64,000 bases of DNA, from positions 22,588 through 86,587 of the forward strand of contig CAWFGW010000030.1 in NCBI GenBank assembly GCA_963815495.1, given 5' to 3'. The stretch comes from CAWFGW01 sp963815495. GTDB taxonomy: Bacteria; Bacteroidota; Bacteroidia; Cytophagales; JAAEPT01. The notes under the pieces are model-generated. The model saw only the letters and a list, made by a program, of their open reading frames with translations. It searched no databases and was not told the origin of the DNA. Numbering within the stretch: the stretch's first letter is position 1; every line of letters begins with the position of its first letter. The translations under genes were made by a program, and so were the position numbers. This document shows positions 51,331 to 60,855 of this stretch, in pieces.

Positions 51331-51554
51331 TTATTTATTCCGATGAATCATTCTTTCCGGATTTTGACGAGTATCTAAAACATCCGTTACATAGATTGCT
51401 TCTGCTTTAATGAGGTAGATGATTTTATAGTTTCCTGATATTAAAAATCGGTGTTTTTGATTTGTTGTGCAACTTGGGTGCTTTCAAAGTCTTTGTAAAA
51501 AGAATAAATTTCTTGAAGTCTAAAAATGGCTTGTTTGGTCCAGACAACTTTCAT
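51331..51554 (-). pseudogene. Decayed ParE/RelE-family toxin
   Basis: Starting at 51554, right after the antitoxin gene's stop, the frame reads MKVVWTKQAIFRLQEIYSFY and KDFESTQVAQQIKN and then stops. A second frame picks up HRFLISGNYKIIYLIKAEAI and YVTDVLDTRQNPERMIHRNK to a TAA at 51331. Together these are the beginning and end of a ParE/RelE toxin (usually ~97 residues). About 25 residues of the centre are missing, and the frame is shifted. The toxin is therefore dead, while the antitoxin gene looks intact. Confidence 0.78.
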
Positions 51555-51809
51555 TTACCATTTTTTGGATTCTTCTATTAGACGATCCAAGTCCGTATAA
51601 TCTCCGTTTTCAATATCGGTGTTGGCGTCTAAAGCACGGCTCATTAATTCTTGTTGTGTTAATACTTTTCCAGAAGGATTCGAGCCGACAACAGGGTTTG
51701 CTTTGTCCAGTAAACTTTTGATTTGATTATAAAGATTCAAATCATCTAACTCAACTAATTGCCTGATTAATAAATATTTTTGTGCTTGTATGTTTGGATT
51801 TGCTTCCAT
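51555..51809 (-). CDS. Antitoxin of a ParDE/RelBE-type module
   Basis: An 84-residue cytoplasmic protein with a helical first half (AQKYLLIRQLVELDDLNLYN and following) and a C-terminus LTQQELMSRALDANTDIENG ending in a Glu/Lys/Trp tail. The type is the common Flavobacteria antitoxin encoded directly before a ParE/RelE toxin, here with 0 bp between them. Antitoxins bind and neutralise the toxin and repress the operon. Its toxin partner is degenerate, so it may persist by repression or by protecting against related toxins elsewhere. Confidence 0.75.
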   Translation of the reverse strand: MEANPNIQAQKYLLIRQLVELDDLNLYNQIKSLLDKANPVVGSNPSGKVLTQQELMSRALDANTDIENGDYTDLDRLIEESKKW

Positions 51810-51900
51810 TGACTAAAGTTAACGAAAAACTTTTTTAGAATGTTCAAATCAATGAAAAGGAAATGATGGTTCTTGTACTTCATCTTCTTTATTTGGATTA

Positions 51901-54192
51901 TTACCACTTCATTACCCGTTGAGTAATTTCTTGAGTTTTTATGATATACAATCCGGAATTCAGTTGATTGAGATCAATTACACTTGCGGTACCTTTTTTC
52001 ACGATAACTCCCTGAAGGTTAACTAATTCAAAATACGCTGGTTCGTGCAACATAATTTTATTGTTTTCCATGAGTAAAACTTGATCTGCTTCAGCGATGT
52101 CATCATCATTCGCTAAAACAAGACAATTTCCCTCTACATTTAATATAGAGGTGTTAAGAGGATATAATCCATCATGGATACATTCGCCAATAGGTGCTTG
52201 TAGATTGATTACATCTAGTTGTATCTGATCACCATTCTTCAAATCATACTTATTAAAATCTAAGTCTGACACTATCGTGGTATCCACTATATTTCCATTA
52301 ACGAGTACTTTTGCAATTACCTTGGTAAGTTTTTCTTGCGTAATCACAGATTGGGTAATTTCATTAGATAAGTAAAACAAAATGCTTTGCTGATCATAAG
52401 CACAACTGTTTAAGTTGCCTCCTTCTAAAAAATTCTGATCGTTGACAAAGTCAAAATTCATTATGAGCTTGGGAATTTCGTGAATGTTTACCACTGCAAC
52501 TACTTCACCATTTGCCCCAAAAATATGGTAGGGTTTGTTCTCTAATGGATAATTAAGTGCGTACAGGGTGATTGAATTAGTAGTGTTAGTATATTCAAAA
52601 AAATCTGAGGTATAATGTCCTGAAAAATCAAAAGAGATAGTCAACTGGTCAGCACAATTTGTTGTCGTCCAATTAATTTGACCACCCACTATTTCATAGC
52701 TACCTTGAGAAGCAAACGCATCAGTTATCTGTGGAGCTTTAGGAAATAAGCCTAATGTAAAAGCATCAAAATATCCTTTAGAATTAACTCGAAAAGTTTG
52801 CTCACTTGGATCAAAATCAATCTTTCCACCATTCATATCACCTCCGTAATAGCCTGATATATATACCTTTCCTGAATCTGAAACGGAGATAGCTTGTGCA
52901 TAATCATGTCCTATATCTCCTATTGATTTTCCATATACAAAACCTCCTTTAACATCTAATTTAGTTATAAAGACATCATACTTACCTTCATCATAACTGC
53001 TGTGTAAAGCTTCAGATGAAACATGTGGGTTGAGGTCAACTTCACCTGAGAAGTAGCCAGTGAGGTAGGCATTACCGTAGGAGTCGAGCGCAACATCTTT
53101 AGGATATATATAACCGTCTTTTTTTAACGCTCGTACCCAAGCATAGTCGTCAGTAACATATCTTTTCAATAAAAACCCTTCCCGTGAGGTCGTTGCTGTA
53201 AGTCGACCAATTGTTGAAGACCCATTGAAATGTACCGTAGAGCTATAGTTCCCTGCTAACAAAAGACCCGTAGCATTGACATCAACACCAATACCAACAT
53301 CTTCCCAAGTAGATCCGAATGTTTCCCATGTTTCTGTTGCGCCATCAAGTAAAATTTTCCCAAGAAATATATCCTCATCTCCGTTGGAAGAATAGGTCGC
53401 CATTTCGTTAGCTACCTCTAGCTGGATAGTTCCAAAAAACCCTCCCGTGACCCACAGATTGCCTAAACTATCCACACTAAAATCATTTAATCGATCATTT
53501 TCCGATCCCCCGAAAGTTTTTTCCCATACAACATCTCCTTGGTGGGAAAGGTTTTGTATATAAAAATCATGATCTCCTTGAGTAAAAAAAGTTTCAATAG
53601 AATCCGCAAATGTGACACCGAAGTATACACCATTGTCATAGGAAGCGAGTTGTATATTTGCCCATGTGTAAGGCGGCCCTAGGTCAAAATTCCCATGATA
53701 TGTTTTTACCCAACGAAAGGCTCCTTCTGACGATAGTTTTAAAACGAAAGCCTGCATAGTTTCAGTTGATCCCGTATTCACTAAATACTCTGATGTACTT
53801 GGATCAAAATCACAAATTCCACGAAAAGTACCTGCAACATATACATTACCCGAGTCATCAACACTTATTTTTAATATCTCACTAGTACCGTAATTTTTTA
53901 ATTGTAACACTTTAGCCCATAGAAATGCGCCTGATGAATCAAATTTTTGAATGTACCCTGCAACTTCACCGCTAATTTGGATAATGTGTTCTCCAATACC
54001 TGGGTCAAAATCTGGTTTAGCGGAAGTCGTGCCCACCACATATAAGTTGGAATTTGAATCACAAAAATTATCCCTAGCATAATCGACATAGCCCGTATTT
54101 AAAGTTTTTACATTGTTGAAAGTGGCATCTTGTGCAGATAGCGTGAAAAATAAGAAGCCGCTTAAACCAAAAAGGATTTTTTGAATATTCAT
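51901..54192 (-). CDS. Secreted SBBP beta-propeller protein with T9SS type A sorting domain
   Basis: A 763-residue exported protein. A signal peptide (1-20) is followed by many ~50-60-residue SBBP propeller repeats, each with DSxGNxYVxGxF and ITKLDVxGxFxYxKxIG-like lines, such as VDDSGNVYVAGTFRGICDFD and VSDSGKVYISGYYGG. After ~490 comes a beta-sandwich. The last ~75 residues (YFELVNLQGVIVKKGTASVI, then NSGLYIIKTQEITQRVMKW) are a type A T9SS sorting domain. It is similar in design to the propeller portion of the giant adhesin at 30438-35348. It is likely a surface or secreted binding protein; the ligand is unknown. Confidence 0.88.
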   Translation of the reverse strand: MNIQKILFGLSGFLFFTLSAQDATFNNVKTLNTGYVDYARDNFCDSNSNLYVVGTTSAKPDFDPGIGEHIIQISGEVAGYIQKFDSSGAFLWAKVLQLKNYGTSEILKISVDDSGNVYVAGTFRGICDFDPSTSEYLVNTGSTETMQAFVLKLSSEGAFRWVKTYHGNFDLGPPYTWANIQLASYDNGVYFGVTFADSIETFFTQGDHDFYIQNLSHQGDVVWEKTFGGSENDRLNDFSVDSLGNLWVTGGFFGTIQLEVANEMATYSSNGDEDIFLGKILLDGATETWETFGSTWEDVGIGVDVNATGLLLAGNYSSTVHFNGSSTIGRLTATTSREGFLLKRYVTDDYAWVRALKKDGYIYPKDVALDSYGNAYLTGYFSGEVDLNPHVSSEALHSSYDEGKYDVFITKLDVKGGFVYGKSIGDIGHDYAQAISVSDSGKVYISGYYGGDMNGGKIDFDPSEQTFRVNSKGYFDAFTLGLFPKAPQITDAFASQGSYEIVGGQINWTTTNCADQLTISFDFSGHYTSDFFEYTNTTNSITLYALNYPLENKPYHIFGANGEVVAVVNIHEIPKLIMNFDFVNDQNFLEGGNLNSCAYDQQSILFYLSNEITQSVITQEKLTKVIAKVLVNGNIVDTTIVSDLDFNKYDLKNGDQIQLDVINLQAPIGECIHDGLYPLNTSILNVEGNCLVLANDDDIAEADQVLLMENNKIMLHEPAYFELVNLQGVIVKKGTASVIDLNQLNSGLYIIKTQEITQRVMKW

Positions 54193-54270
54193 TTTATGGA
54201 GTTTAATGATTGTAACTAAGCTAATAGTTTGTATAAAATTATCAAAAAAGATTTTATACTATTCCGTAAA

Positions 54271-54304
54271 AAAAGAAAGCCAACCCATTGGGAGGCTTTC
54301 TTTT
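54271..54304 (-). terminator. Rho-independent terminator after the 752-residue cargo gene
   Basis: AAAAGAAAGCC and GGCTTTCTTTT form an 11-bp stem, extended by an inner CCC/GGG, around a small loop. On the minus strand a T-run of seven follows. It lies 32 bases after the stop at 54337 and before the next minus-strand gene at 54192. Confidence 0.88.
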
Positions 54305-54336
54305 CATGTAGCATACCTTATGTTTTCAAACTAGTT

Positions 54337-56595
54337 TTATTCTTTCACAAAACTCCCGGAGAATGTCTTGGAATCTGTAATAAACTGATAATAATACACC
54401 CCACTTTTTAAGTTTTCGATATTGATGTAAGCTTTATTAGAAGTCTTCAACACCAACGAACCAATGTTGTTATACAATTCAAATGAACCAGTACCGTCTG
54501 CATTGATCGAAATAAAGTGGCTAGCAGGGTTAGGATAAGCAGAAACACTACTTTGCAATTGTTGACTGCGCTCATTTTCAATTGACGTAACAATGTCATT
54601 ATTCACAATACTCACAACCTCATTAGTGACTATAGGATCATTGAAGTCAAAGAAAATAGAGGCTTTGTTTTTAATTACAGTACCAGATACATTCCCAGCT
54701 TTTTGCTTAATTGAAAAACGGATGAAACCATGACTAGCCGGTTCGTTGACATTGCTATCTGCTAATAGGATATTTCTAAATAACCATTTCACGGTGTCTC
54801 CAGAGAAACTCATTTCATATTCATGACTAGCATCAAGCATGTTTATAGTTGTTAAGTCAAGGTTTGTTGAAATCACATCTTCAACTCGAACAGTAAATGC
54901 CGTATCAGTTCCCGTATTTTGAAATCTGATAGTATATTCGAAATTCGTTGTATCATAGATATATCCTTCAGTAAACGCACCAACATAAGTCACTAATTTA
55001 TCATTTGGATCAAAAGACCCTGTTACCGTAGTTTTAAAAGTGGTATTGTCATTTGTCGGCACATCGTCCGCAGATACCATAGTCAATAGTGCAGTACTTA
55101 CTAATTCAGTTCCTAACGCTGTTTTTCTATCTAAAACAGCATAGAAAGTTAGGCGTTTTGTAGCACCACTTTCTACCGTTATATTTTCCCAAGTAAGTGT
55201 TTGTCCTGAAGTTGTAGTTGGTTTGTTTTCACCGTCAAGAGAGGTGTAAGTTAAATTATTATCAAGTGTTACTGTTAGGTTTGTGGTTAACGGATTTTTA
55301 CCTCTGTTTTCAACTGACACATAATAGGGCATGGTGAAGCCAGGACGGTTTCTAGTGCTGTTGAGGTGAGTGGCCAAATCATTCGTCTCAAGCAAATAGG
55401 TATTAAGGTTGTTGTCAATATCTAACATAAAGCTGTTTGAAGTATAGACATTAAAGGCAGCCGAGAAGTACTTCGGATCCGATACAAAGACCCTCGATAA
55501 TTGGGCATCATCAATGCTATCGTATCGAAACTCAAAATACCCATCGACATCTGTAACTGTTGACCAGCCGTTGTTGGTGCTTACAGTTACTCCGGCAAAC
55601 ATGTTGTAGCTTTGTGTGGTACTGTTGTAACTACCACTTTCACGTACATACCCATTTACAAAACCACCGCAATTTTCTCCTTTTTTAACTACTATTTCCG
55701 GTGTTATTACGGGACAACTTCCATCATCAATAGAGTACTCAGCTAAAAAATAAGTTCCCGGAAAATTTATTGTTACCGTATCGTCCGACACATACGAAAC
55801 AGAACTTCTTGGCTGCCATCGAAAATATTCTGAAGCTGAAATAGGTTCTACACGTCCTAACACCACAGTATCTCCGGGGCAAATGATTGTGTTTCCTTTT
55901 ATCACGTCCACCATATCGCGAACCTCATTTTCAAGTAATTGAATTATTAATGGACTCGTTTGAAATTCTGGTTGAAATTGTTGGGCATAACAAGGGCAGG
56001 TAATTGGTCCATTTAATCTTTTTACATAAAGTGTATCTCCCGATTGTAAATTGAGCTCATTCCAATCTTTACTTTGTTGCTGTATGCCGTTAATATAAAT
56101 ATGTGCATACTCATCATTTAAAAAACAATGATCTGTTACCATCCAAGTATCATAGTAAATTCCCAACGGGTCAGTTCCGTAATCAGAGCATAAAAATAAG
56201 GTGTCATTTCGAATATTATTAACACTCGTATAGCCAATACCGAATAACTCTGATGGGGCAGATTCTAGCACAATTTCTACCATTACCTCGTTGTTAGAGT
56301 TGATTATTGAAAAGGAATTACCCAGACTCCACATATCTTGTATTTCTATATCTACACTCGTATTGCTGATTTGACTAATCATTACATTTGAAAAAGAACT
56401 ATATGAGTCCCCTACTTCAAACTCTATTTGAAGTCTATTAAACTCGCCACATTCTTCTACTGGCCAATAAATTTTTGTTCCATCATCGTAAGCAGGATAC
56501 ATTCCTTCTGACCAATAGCCTACTATACCAGGTGGTTGCGCATGTAGTGTAGAAGTAAGTACAAAAAGAAAAGTGAAAATGTAAAAACGTGTCAT
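54337..56595 (-). CDS. T9SS type A cargo with DUF7619-type repeat
   Basis: A 752-residue exported protein from ATG 56595, with signal peptide MTRFYIFTFLFVLTSTLHAQ. A carboxypeptidase-regulatory-like segment lies around residues 310-360 (GFVNGYVRESGSYNSTT and later DVDGYFEFRYDS). A DUF11/DUF7619-like domain follows at ~520-670 (GSFDPNDKLVTYVGAF; FEYTIRFQNTGTDTAF; KNKASIFFDFNDPIVTNEV). The type A sorting domain starts at SAYPNPASHF. The frame stays open 99 codons further upstream to 56892, but that part is the relic of another gene, so I do not include it. The terminator downstream is strong. Surface role inferred. Confidence 0.88.
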   Translation of the reverse strand: MTRFYIFTFLFVLTSTLHAQPPGIVGYWSEGMYPAYDDGTKIYWPVEECGEFNRLQIEFEVGDSYSSFSNVMISQISNTSVDIEIQDMWSLGNSFSIINSNNEVMVEIVLESAPSELFGIGYTSVNNIRNDTLFLCSDYGTDPLGIYYDTWMVTDHCFLNDEYAHIYINGIQQQSKDWNELNLQSGDTLYVKRLNGPITCPCYAQQFQPEFQTSPLIIQLLENEVRDMVDVIKGNTIICPGDTVVLGRVEPISASEYFRWQPRSSVSYVSDDTVTINFPGTYFLAEYSIDDGSCPVITPEIVVKKGENCGGFVNGYVRESGSYNSTTQSYNMFAGVTVSTNNGWSTVTDVDGYFEFRYDSIDDAQLSRVFVSDPKYFSAAFNVYTSNSFMLDIDNNLNTYLLETNDLATHLNSTRNRPGFTMPYYVSVENRGKNPLTTNLTVTLDNNLTYTSLDGENKPTTTSGQTLTWENITVESGATKRLTFYAVLDRKTALGTELVSTALLTMVSADDVPTNDNTTFKTTVTGSFDPNDKLVTYVGAFTEGYIYDTTNFEYTIRFQNTGTDTAFTVRVEDVISTNLDLTTINMLDASHEYEMSFSGDTVKWLFRNILLADSNVNEPASHGFIRFSIKQKAGNVSGTVIKNKASIFFDFNDPIVTNEVVSIVNNDIVTSIENERSQQLQSSVSAYPNPASHFISINADGTGSFELYNNIGSLVLKTSNKAYINIENLKSGVYYYQFITDSKTFSGSFVKE

Positions 56596-56688
56596 AGTTG
56601 AAAGATTTAAAATTTTAGTGAAAGTAAGTAATTTTATGGGGAAATTTAAGGTGAAAACGCTATTTATGTCGTAGTCTGTCCTCACAAA

Positions 56689-56892
56689 CCACTTCTCAAC
56701 CACTTTCACTCTCCTATACCTTTCAATATCTGCTTTATCACGCAGGCGGTTCGTTGTTGACTTCGCAATTCTTGTAGCTCTACGATAGCCAAGTAGATTT
56801 ATAGCCAAATCATCTACTAATAAACATTCAACATCATTTTTATTTAGGAGGTTAATGTATTCTGAAAAGTCTTGGTTAAAAATATCAGCCAT
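56689..56892 (-). pseudogene. Internally deleted nucleotidyltransferase relic
   Basis: The frame from 56892 reads MADIFNQDFSEYINLLNKND and VECLLVDDLAINLLGYRRAT, which resembles the beginning of DUF6036/MNT-type nucleotidyltransferases (family pattern VEYLLVGGYAVNxxGYxRAT-D-D). It then jumps to KSTTNRLRDKADIERYRRVK, which resembles the end of that family (NKxATGRxxDxADxExL). About 100 residues, including the catalytic Asp motif, are missing. The frame then runs on into the downstream secreted protein. So this is a dead gene, not a fusion domain. Confidence 0.55.
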
Positions 56893-57086
56893 TTCTTTTT
56901 GTTGCTTTAGCTACTGTTTTATCTAATCGTAACACACTCGGGTGCATACCATGATTGATACAATTTAATCGCTACTATTCACATAAGCGTTCAAAAGCTG
57001 TTTTTTGAAAAGTCCAGTAAAAAATATCTTGTGAATCTTTTTCTTCAACCTTTCCAACAAAAGTTGGTTTTCGAATCATTCTCATA
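56885..57086 (-). pseudogene. Decayed small partner of the nucleotidyltransferase module
   Basis: The frame from 57086 gives MRMIRKPTFVGKVEEKDSQD and IFYWTFQKTAFERLCE, then two stops, and in the same frame RLNCINHGMHPSVLRLDKTV plus AKATKRNG ending at 56885. I recall small Bacteroidota proteins with EEKDxxDIxYWxxxxxxERL and a C-terminal RxDKTxxxKxxMK, encoded just before such nucleotidyltransferases. The stop codon overlaps the ATG of the relic at 56892. It is likely the first gene of a dead two-gene module. Confidence 0.45.
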
Positions 57087-57129
57087 TGATAAATGCTTTA
57101 TCTAAAGATACAAAAACGATTCAAAAGTT

Positions 57130-58503
57130 CTACCCAAACAACTCCTCAAACACCTGACTTAACTTCGAAAATTCAAAAATCTTAATTTTCATTTTCGATT
57201 TGTCGAGGGTTAGTTTATTGAATTTCGAGATATAGATTTCTTGAAACCCTAGTTTCTCGGCTTCGTGAATTCGTCCTTCGATACGGTTTACCGCTCGCAA
57301 TTCCCCACCTAAACCAATTTCACCAGCAAAACAACAGGTTGGAGAGATCGTCATCTCTTCAAAACTGGATACTATAGCTACACAAATGGCTAAATCTATT
57401 GCCGGATCATCTACTTTCAAACCTCCGGCAATATTTAAGAACACATCCTGTACCCCTAAGCGAAAACCGCCACGTTTTTCGAGAACAGCTAACAACATAT
57501 TCAAACGTTTGCTGTCATAACCGGTGCACGACCGTTGAGGTGTTCCGTAGTTGGCGGGACTTACGAGGGATTGTATTTCTATTAATAAGGGGCGGTTGCC
57601 TTCCTGAGAAGCTGCGATGGCGACACCACTTAAAGCTTCGTCCCGTTGGGAAATTAAAATTTCGGAAGGGTTGCTGACTTCACGTAAACCATCGCCCAAC
57701 ATTTCATAAATTCCTAATTCGGAAGTAGAGCCAAACCGGTTTTTAATGGTGCGCAAAATGCGGTAACTCAAATGGCGATCGCCTTCAAATTGTAGTACGG
57801 TGTCCACCATGTGTTCCAGTACTTTTGGTCCAGCAATAGAACCGTCTTTGGTGATATGTCCTACTAGAAACACAGGTACTGAAGTTTCCTTGGCAAACTT
57901 CAACATCTCTGCAGCACATTCTCGTACTTGTGAGACGCTACCAGCCACAGATTCAATGTAGGTAGAATGCAAGGTTTGAATGGAATCAATAATGACCACA
58001 TCAGGAGCGAGTTGCTCAATTTGTTTAAAAATGTTCTGGGTATTCGTTTCCGCTAATATGTAGCATTCCTGGTTGTCTTTACTTATGCGTTCCGCGCGCA
58101 TTTTAATTTGTGATTCACTTTCTTCTCCCGAAACGTAAAGCACCTTTTTCCCCGCGAGAGAAATAGATAATTGAAGTAATAAGGTTGACTTTCCAATTCC
58201 TGGTTCACCTCCTAACAAAACCAAGGAGCCGGGTACAATTCCACCACCCAATACACGATTGAGTTCCGCATCTTGAGTTACAATTCGAGCAGTTGTGTCA
58301 ATGGCAATATCGGCCACACGAAGAGGTCGATTAGCGATGTTTTTTTCAGAGCCCGTTTTCCATGAACCTTTTTGAGGTGTTTCTTTTTGTACGACTTCCT
58401 CTACGAACGTATTCCATTCATTGCAGGAAGGGCATTTGCCTAACCATTTAGGAGAGTTGTAACCACACGATTGACAGAAATATGTCGATTTGATTTTTGC
58501 CAT
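57130..58503 (-). CDS. radA: DNA repair protein RadA
   Basis: A 457-residue RecA-like ATPase that acts on branched recombination intermediates. The N-terminal zinc finger is Cys10-x2-Cys13 and Cys24-x2-Cys27 (FCQSCGYNSPKWLGKCPSC). Walker A GEPGIGKST is at 99-107. The RadA-specific KNRFG motif (TIKNRFGST) and the C-terminal Lon-like domain (GGLKVDDPAIDLAICVAIVSS) are present. Length is normal. It is a single gene, with the relic module on one side and fumC, divergently transcribed, on the other. Confidence 0.97.
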   Translation of the reverse strand: MAKIKSTYFCQSCGYNSPKWLGKCPSCNEWNTFVEEVVQKETPQKGSWKTGSEKNIANRPLRVADIAIDTTARIVTQDAELNRVLGGGIVPGSLVLLGGEPGIGKSTLLLQLSISLAGKKVLYVSGEESESQIKMRAERISKDNQECYILAETNTQNIFKQIEQLAPDVVIIDSIQTLHSTYIESVAGSVSQVRECAAEMLKFAKETSVPVFLVGHITKDGSIAGPKVLEHMVDTVLQFEGDRHLSYRILRTIKNRFGSTSELGIYEMLGDGLREVSNPSEILISQRDEALSGVAIAASQEGNRPLLIEIQSLVSPANYGTPQRSCTGYDSKRLNMLLAVLEKRGGFRLGVQDVFLNIAGGLKVDDPAIDLAICVAIVSSFEEMTISPTCCFAGEIGLGGELRAVNRIEGRIHEAEKLGFQEIYISKFNKLTLDKSKMKIKIFEFSKLSQVFEELFG

Positions 58504-58607
58504 GATTTTGGAGTAAACTACAAAGTAGTAAGTTCTATTGGTTCATCGCAAGTATTATTAATAACTTGATGATGTGACAACAGTTTTTAATTCAAAAAAG
58601 AGAAGAC

Positions 58608-59999
58608 ATGAACTATAGAATAGAAAAAGATACATTGGGAGAAGTACAAGTTCCTGCAGACAAATATTGGGGTGCTCAAACCCAACGCTCTTTGGAAAAT
58701 TTCAAGATTGGTAACCAAAAAATGCCTATTGAAGTGATATATGCTTTTGCCTTGCTAAAAAAAGCTGCCGCAAAAACCAACGTAGAGCTCGGTGTTTTGG
58801 ATAAAGAAAAATCAGATTTGATTGCACAAGTCTGTGATGAAATCACCAATGGAAAATGGGATGATCAGTTTCCTTTAGTTGTATGGCAAACTGGTTCAGG
58901 CACCCAAACCAACATGAATGTGAATGAAGTCATCGCCAACCGCTCCCATGTGTTGCGAGGAAATAAGCTAGGTGAAGGCGAAAAATTCATTTTAGCCAAT
59001 GACGATGTCAATAAGTCTCAATCGTCTAACGATACTTTTCCTACAGCCATGCACATTGCTGCATATAAGTTATTGATTGAAAACACCATTCCTTCAGTTG
59101 AAAGGCTAAGAAATACCATCATGCAAAAAAGTGAGGAAATGAAGAAGGTAGTTAAAATTGGCCGCACCCATTTTATGGACGCTACTCCATTAACACTCGG
59201 ACAAGAGTTCAGTGGTTATGCCGCGCAATTAACACATGGATTAAAGGCATTAAAAAATACCCTGGCACATTTATCTGAGCTGGCATTGGGTGGAACAGCG
59301 GTAGGCACAGGTTTAAATACACCAAATGGATATGCTGAATTAGTGGCAAAAAACATTGCTGAAATTTCTGGTTTGTCCTTTAAAACAGCAGAAAACAAAT
59401 TTGAATCATTAGCTGCCCATGATGCTTTAGTGGAAACGCATGGAGCCTTAAAACAATTGGCAGTAAGTTTAATGAAAATAGCCAATGACATCAGAATGTT
59501 AAGTTCTGGTCCGCGTTCGGGAATTGGCGAAATTAACATCCCTGCCAATGAGCCGGGTTCCTCCATTATGCCGGGTAAAGTAAATCCCACGCAGTGTGAA
59601 GCATTAACGATGGTCTGTGCTCAAGTGATGGGTAATGATGTAGCGATTTCAGTGGGTGGCATGAGTGGACAGTTTGAGTTAAACGTTTTTAAACCAATGA
59701 TGATTGCGAATTTACTACACTCCGCTCAATTGTTAGGTGATGCTTGTGTTTCCTTTGAGAAACATTGTGTGGCAGGAATCGAACCCAACAAAAAACGCAT
59801 TAAAGAACTGTTAGATAATTCGTTGATGCTCGTGACAGCATTGAACACAAAGATTGGCTATTACAAAGCAGCCGAAATAGCTAATGCAGCTCATGAAAAT
59901 GACACAACGCTGAAAGAAGAAGCAATTAGGCTAGGTTATGTTAGTGCTGAGGAGTTTGATCATTGGGTTGATCCCTTAAAAATGATAGGAAATGATTAA
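58608..59999 (+). CDS. fumC: Class II fumarate hydratase
   Basis: A 463-residue TCA-cycle enzyme interconverting fumarate and malate. Signatures are GDKYWGAQTQRS-like ADKYWGAQTQRSLENF, GSGTQTNMNVNEVIANR, and the family signature GSSIMPGKVNPTQCEA. The active-site His region GRTHFMDATPLTLGQEF is intact. It is divergent from radA with a 104-bp gap, and is followed by a separate SPOR gene. Confidence 0.97.
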   Translation: MNYRIEKDTLGEVQVPADKYWGAQTQRSLENFKIGNQKMPIEVIYAFALLKKAAAKTNVELGVLDKEKSDLIAQVCDEITNGKWDDQFPLVVWQTGSGTQTNMNVNEVIANRSHVLRGNKLGEGEKFILANDDVNKSQSSNDTFPTAMHIAAYKLLIENTIPSVERLRNTIMQKSEEMKKVVKIGRTHFMDATPLTLGQEFSGYAAQLTHGLKALKNTLAHLSELALGGTAVGTGLNTPNGYAELVAKNIAEISGLSFKTAENKFESLAAHDALVETHGALKQLAVSLMKIANDIRMLSSGPRSGIGEINIPANEPGSSIMPGKVNPTQCEALTMVCAQVMGNDVAISVGGMSGQFELNVFKPMMIANLLHSAQLLGDACVSFEKHCVAGIEPNKKRIKELLDNSLMLVTALNTKIGYYKAAEIANAAHENDTTLKEEAIRLGYVSAEEFDHWVDPLKMIGND

Positions 60000-60085
60000 G
60001 AATCATTTTAAATTTTAAGCTTTAAAGCCTTTTTTTTGTCATTCTAAAAAAATTATCGAAATTGGGCTACTCTAATTATATAATT

Positions 60086-60676
60086 ATGAATAAAGTCGTT
60101 TTTGCCTTAGCGCTAGTCATCACTTTTGGTTCTATGAGTTTCGCCCAAACGTTGACCAAGGAAGAAGAAAAAGAATGGAAGAAAAAACTGAAGTCAATGA
60201 GTCCTGCGACTTTCAAAGCTTTGGTAGAAAATAAAGACAAATACAAAGAGGATGTTATCAATTTACAAACTCGCGTAGATGAATTAGAGTCTGAAAACGA
60301 GCAAATTAGTTCTGAAATAGAAGATTATAAAGCAGCAGCAGCGGCAGCAGAAGAAAAAGCACAACAAGCAGCTTCTGCACCAGTAGCGGCAAGTGGTGGC
60401 ACTACAACTGCAGCTCCAGGTGTTGTGTTTAAAGTTCAAGTAGGTGCTTTCAAAAACTTTGATTTAACAAAATACTTTGATCGTCACCAAAACTTTAGCG
60501 GTGAAGTTGATGCAGACGGAACTATGAAATATACCTTGGGTATCTTCAGCGACTATTGGGAAGCTGATAAATTCAAAAAATATATGAGAGAGATGGGCGT
60601 GAAAGGTGCTTGGATTGTCTCTTATAAAGACGGTAAAAGAGTCAACATCAAAGAAGTGTTAGAAGGATCGATCTAA
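60086..60676 (+). CDS. Exported SPOR-domain coiled-coil protein
   Basis: From ATG 60086 the product has 196 residues: a signal peptide (MNKVVFALALVITFGSMSFAQ, 20 quoted of 21) and a charged helical region. A short Ala/Glu-rich coiled coil follows (residues ~55-110, EDYKAAAAAAEEKAQQAASA), and the SPOR domain fills the end (VVFKVQVGAFKNFDLTKYF). SPOR domains bind denuded peptidoglycan at division sites. A TTG 24 bases upstream would only add eight residues and is not needed. It stands alone between fumC and a terminator. Family-level role inferred. Confidence 0.8.
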   Translation: MNKVVFALALVITFGSMSFAQTLTKEEEKEWKKKLKSMSPATFKALVENKDKYKEDVINLQTRVDELESENEQISSEIEDYKAAAAAAEEKAQQAASAPVAASGGTTTAAPGVVFKVQVGAFKNFDLTKYFDRHQNFSGEVDADGTMKYTLGIFSDYWEADKFKKYMREMGVKGAWIVSYKDGKRVNIKEVLEGSI

Positions 60677-60701
60677 TCAGTTAACTAAACAAATAGTTAA
60701 G

Positions 60702-60734
60702 AAGCATCTCGATACACATCGGGATGCTTTTTTT
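60702..60734 (+). terminator. Rho-independent terminator after the SPOR gene
   Basis: A 12-bp stem (AAGCATCTCGAT / ATCGGGATGCTT, one G-T pair) with the 4-base loop ACAC is followed by seven T, 25 bases after the stop at 60676. Confidence 0.92.
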
Positions 60735-60855
60735 ATCTAAAACAGCGTAGAATTAAGATACAAGAACCAAGATTTTTGAAACATGAAACATTTACATCTC
60801 AAATCTAACTTCTCATTACTGACATTCTCACATCTAACAATCTAACATCTAACAA

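Noticed and set aside
56596..56892. An 851-residue secreted protein starting at 56892
   Set aside because: The first 99 residues lack a signal peptide and resemble a broken nucleotidyltransferase; a clear signal peptide starts at 56595.
60760..60855. CRISPR or tandem-repeat array before rmuC
   Set aside because: A few ATCTAAC copies occur, but spacing is irregular and they are too short for an array.
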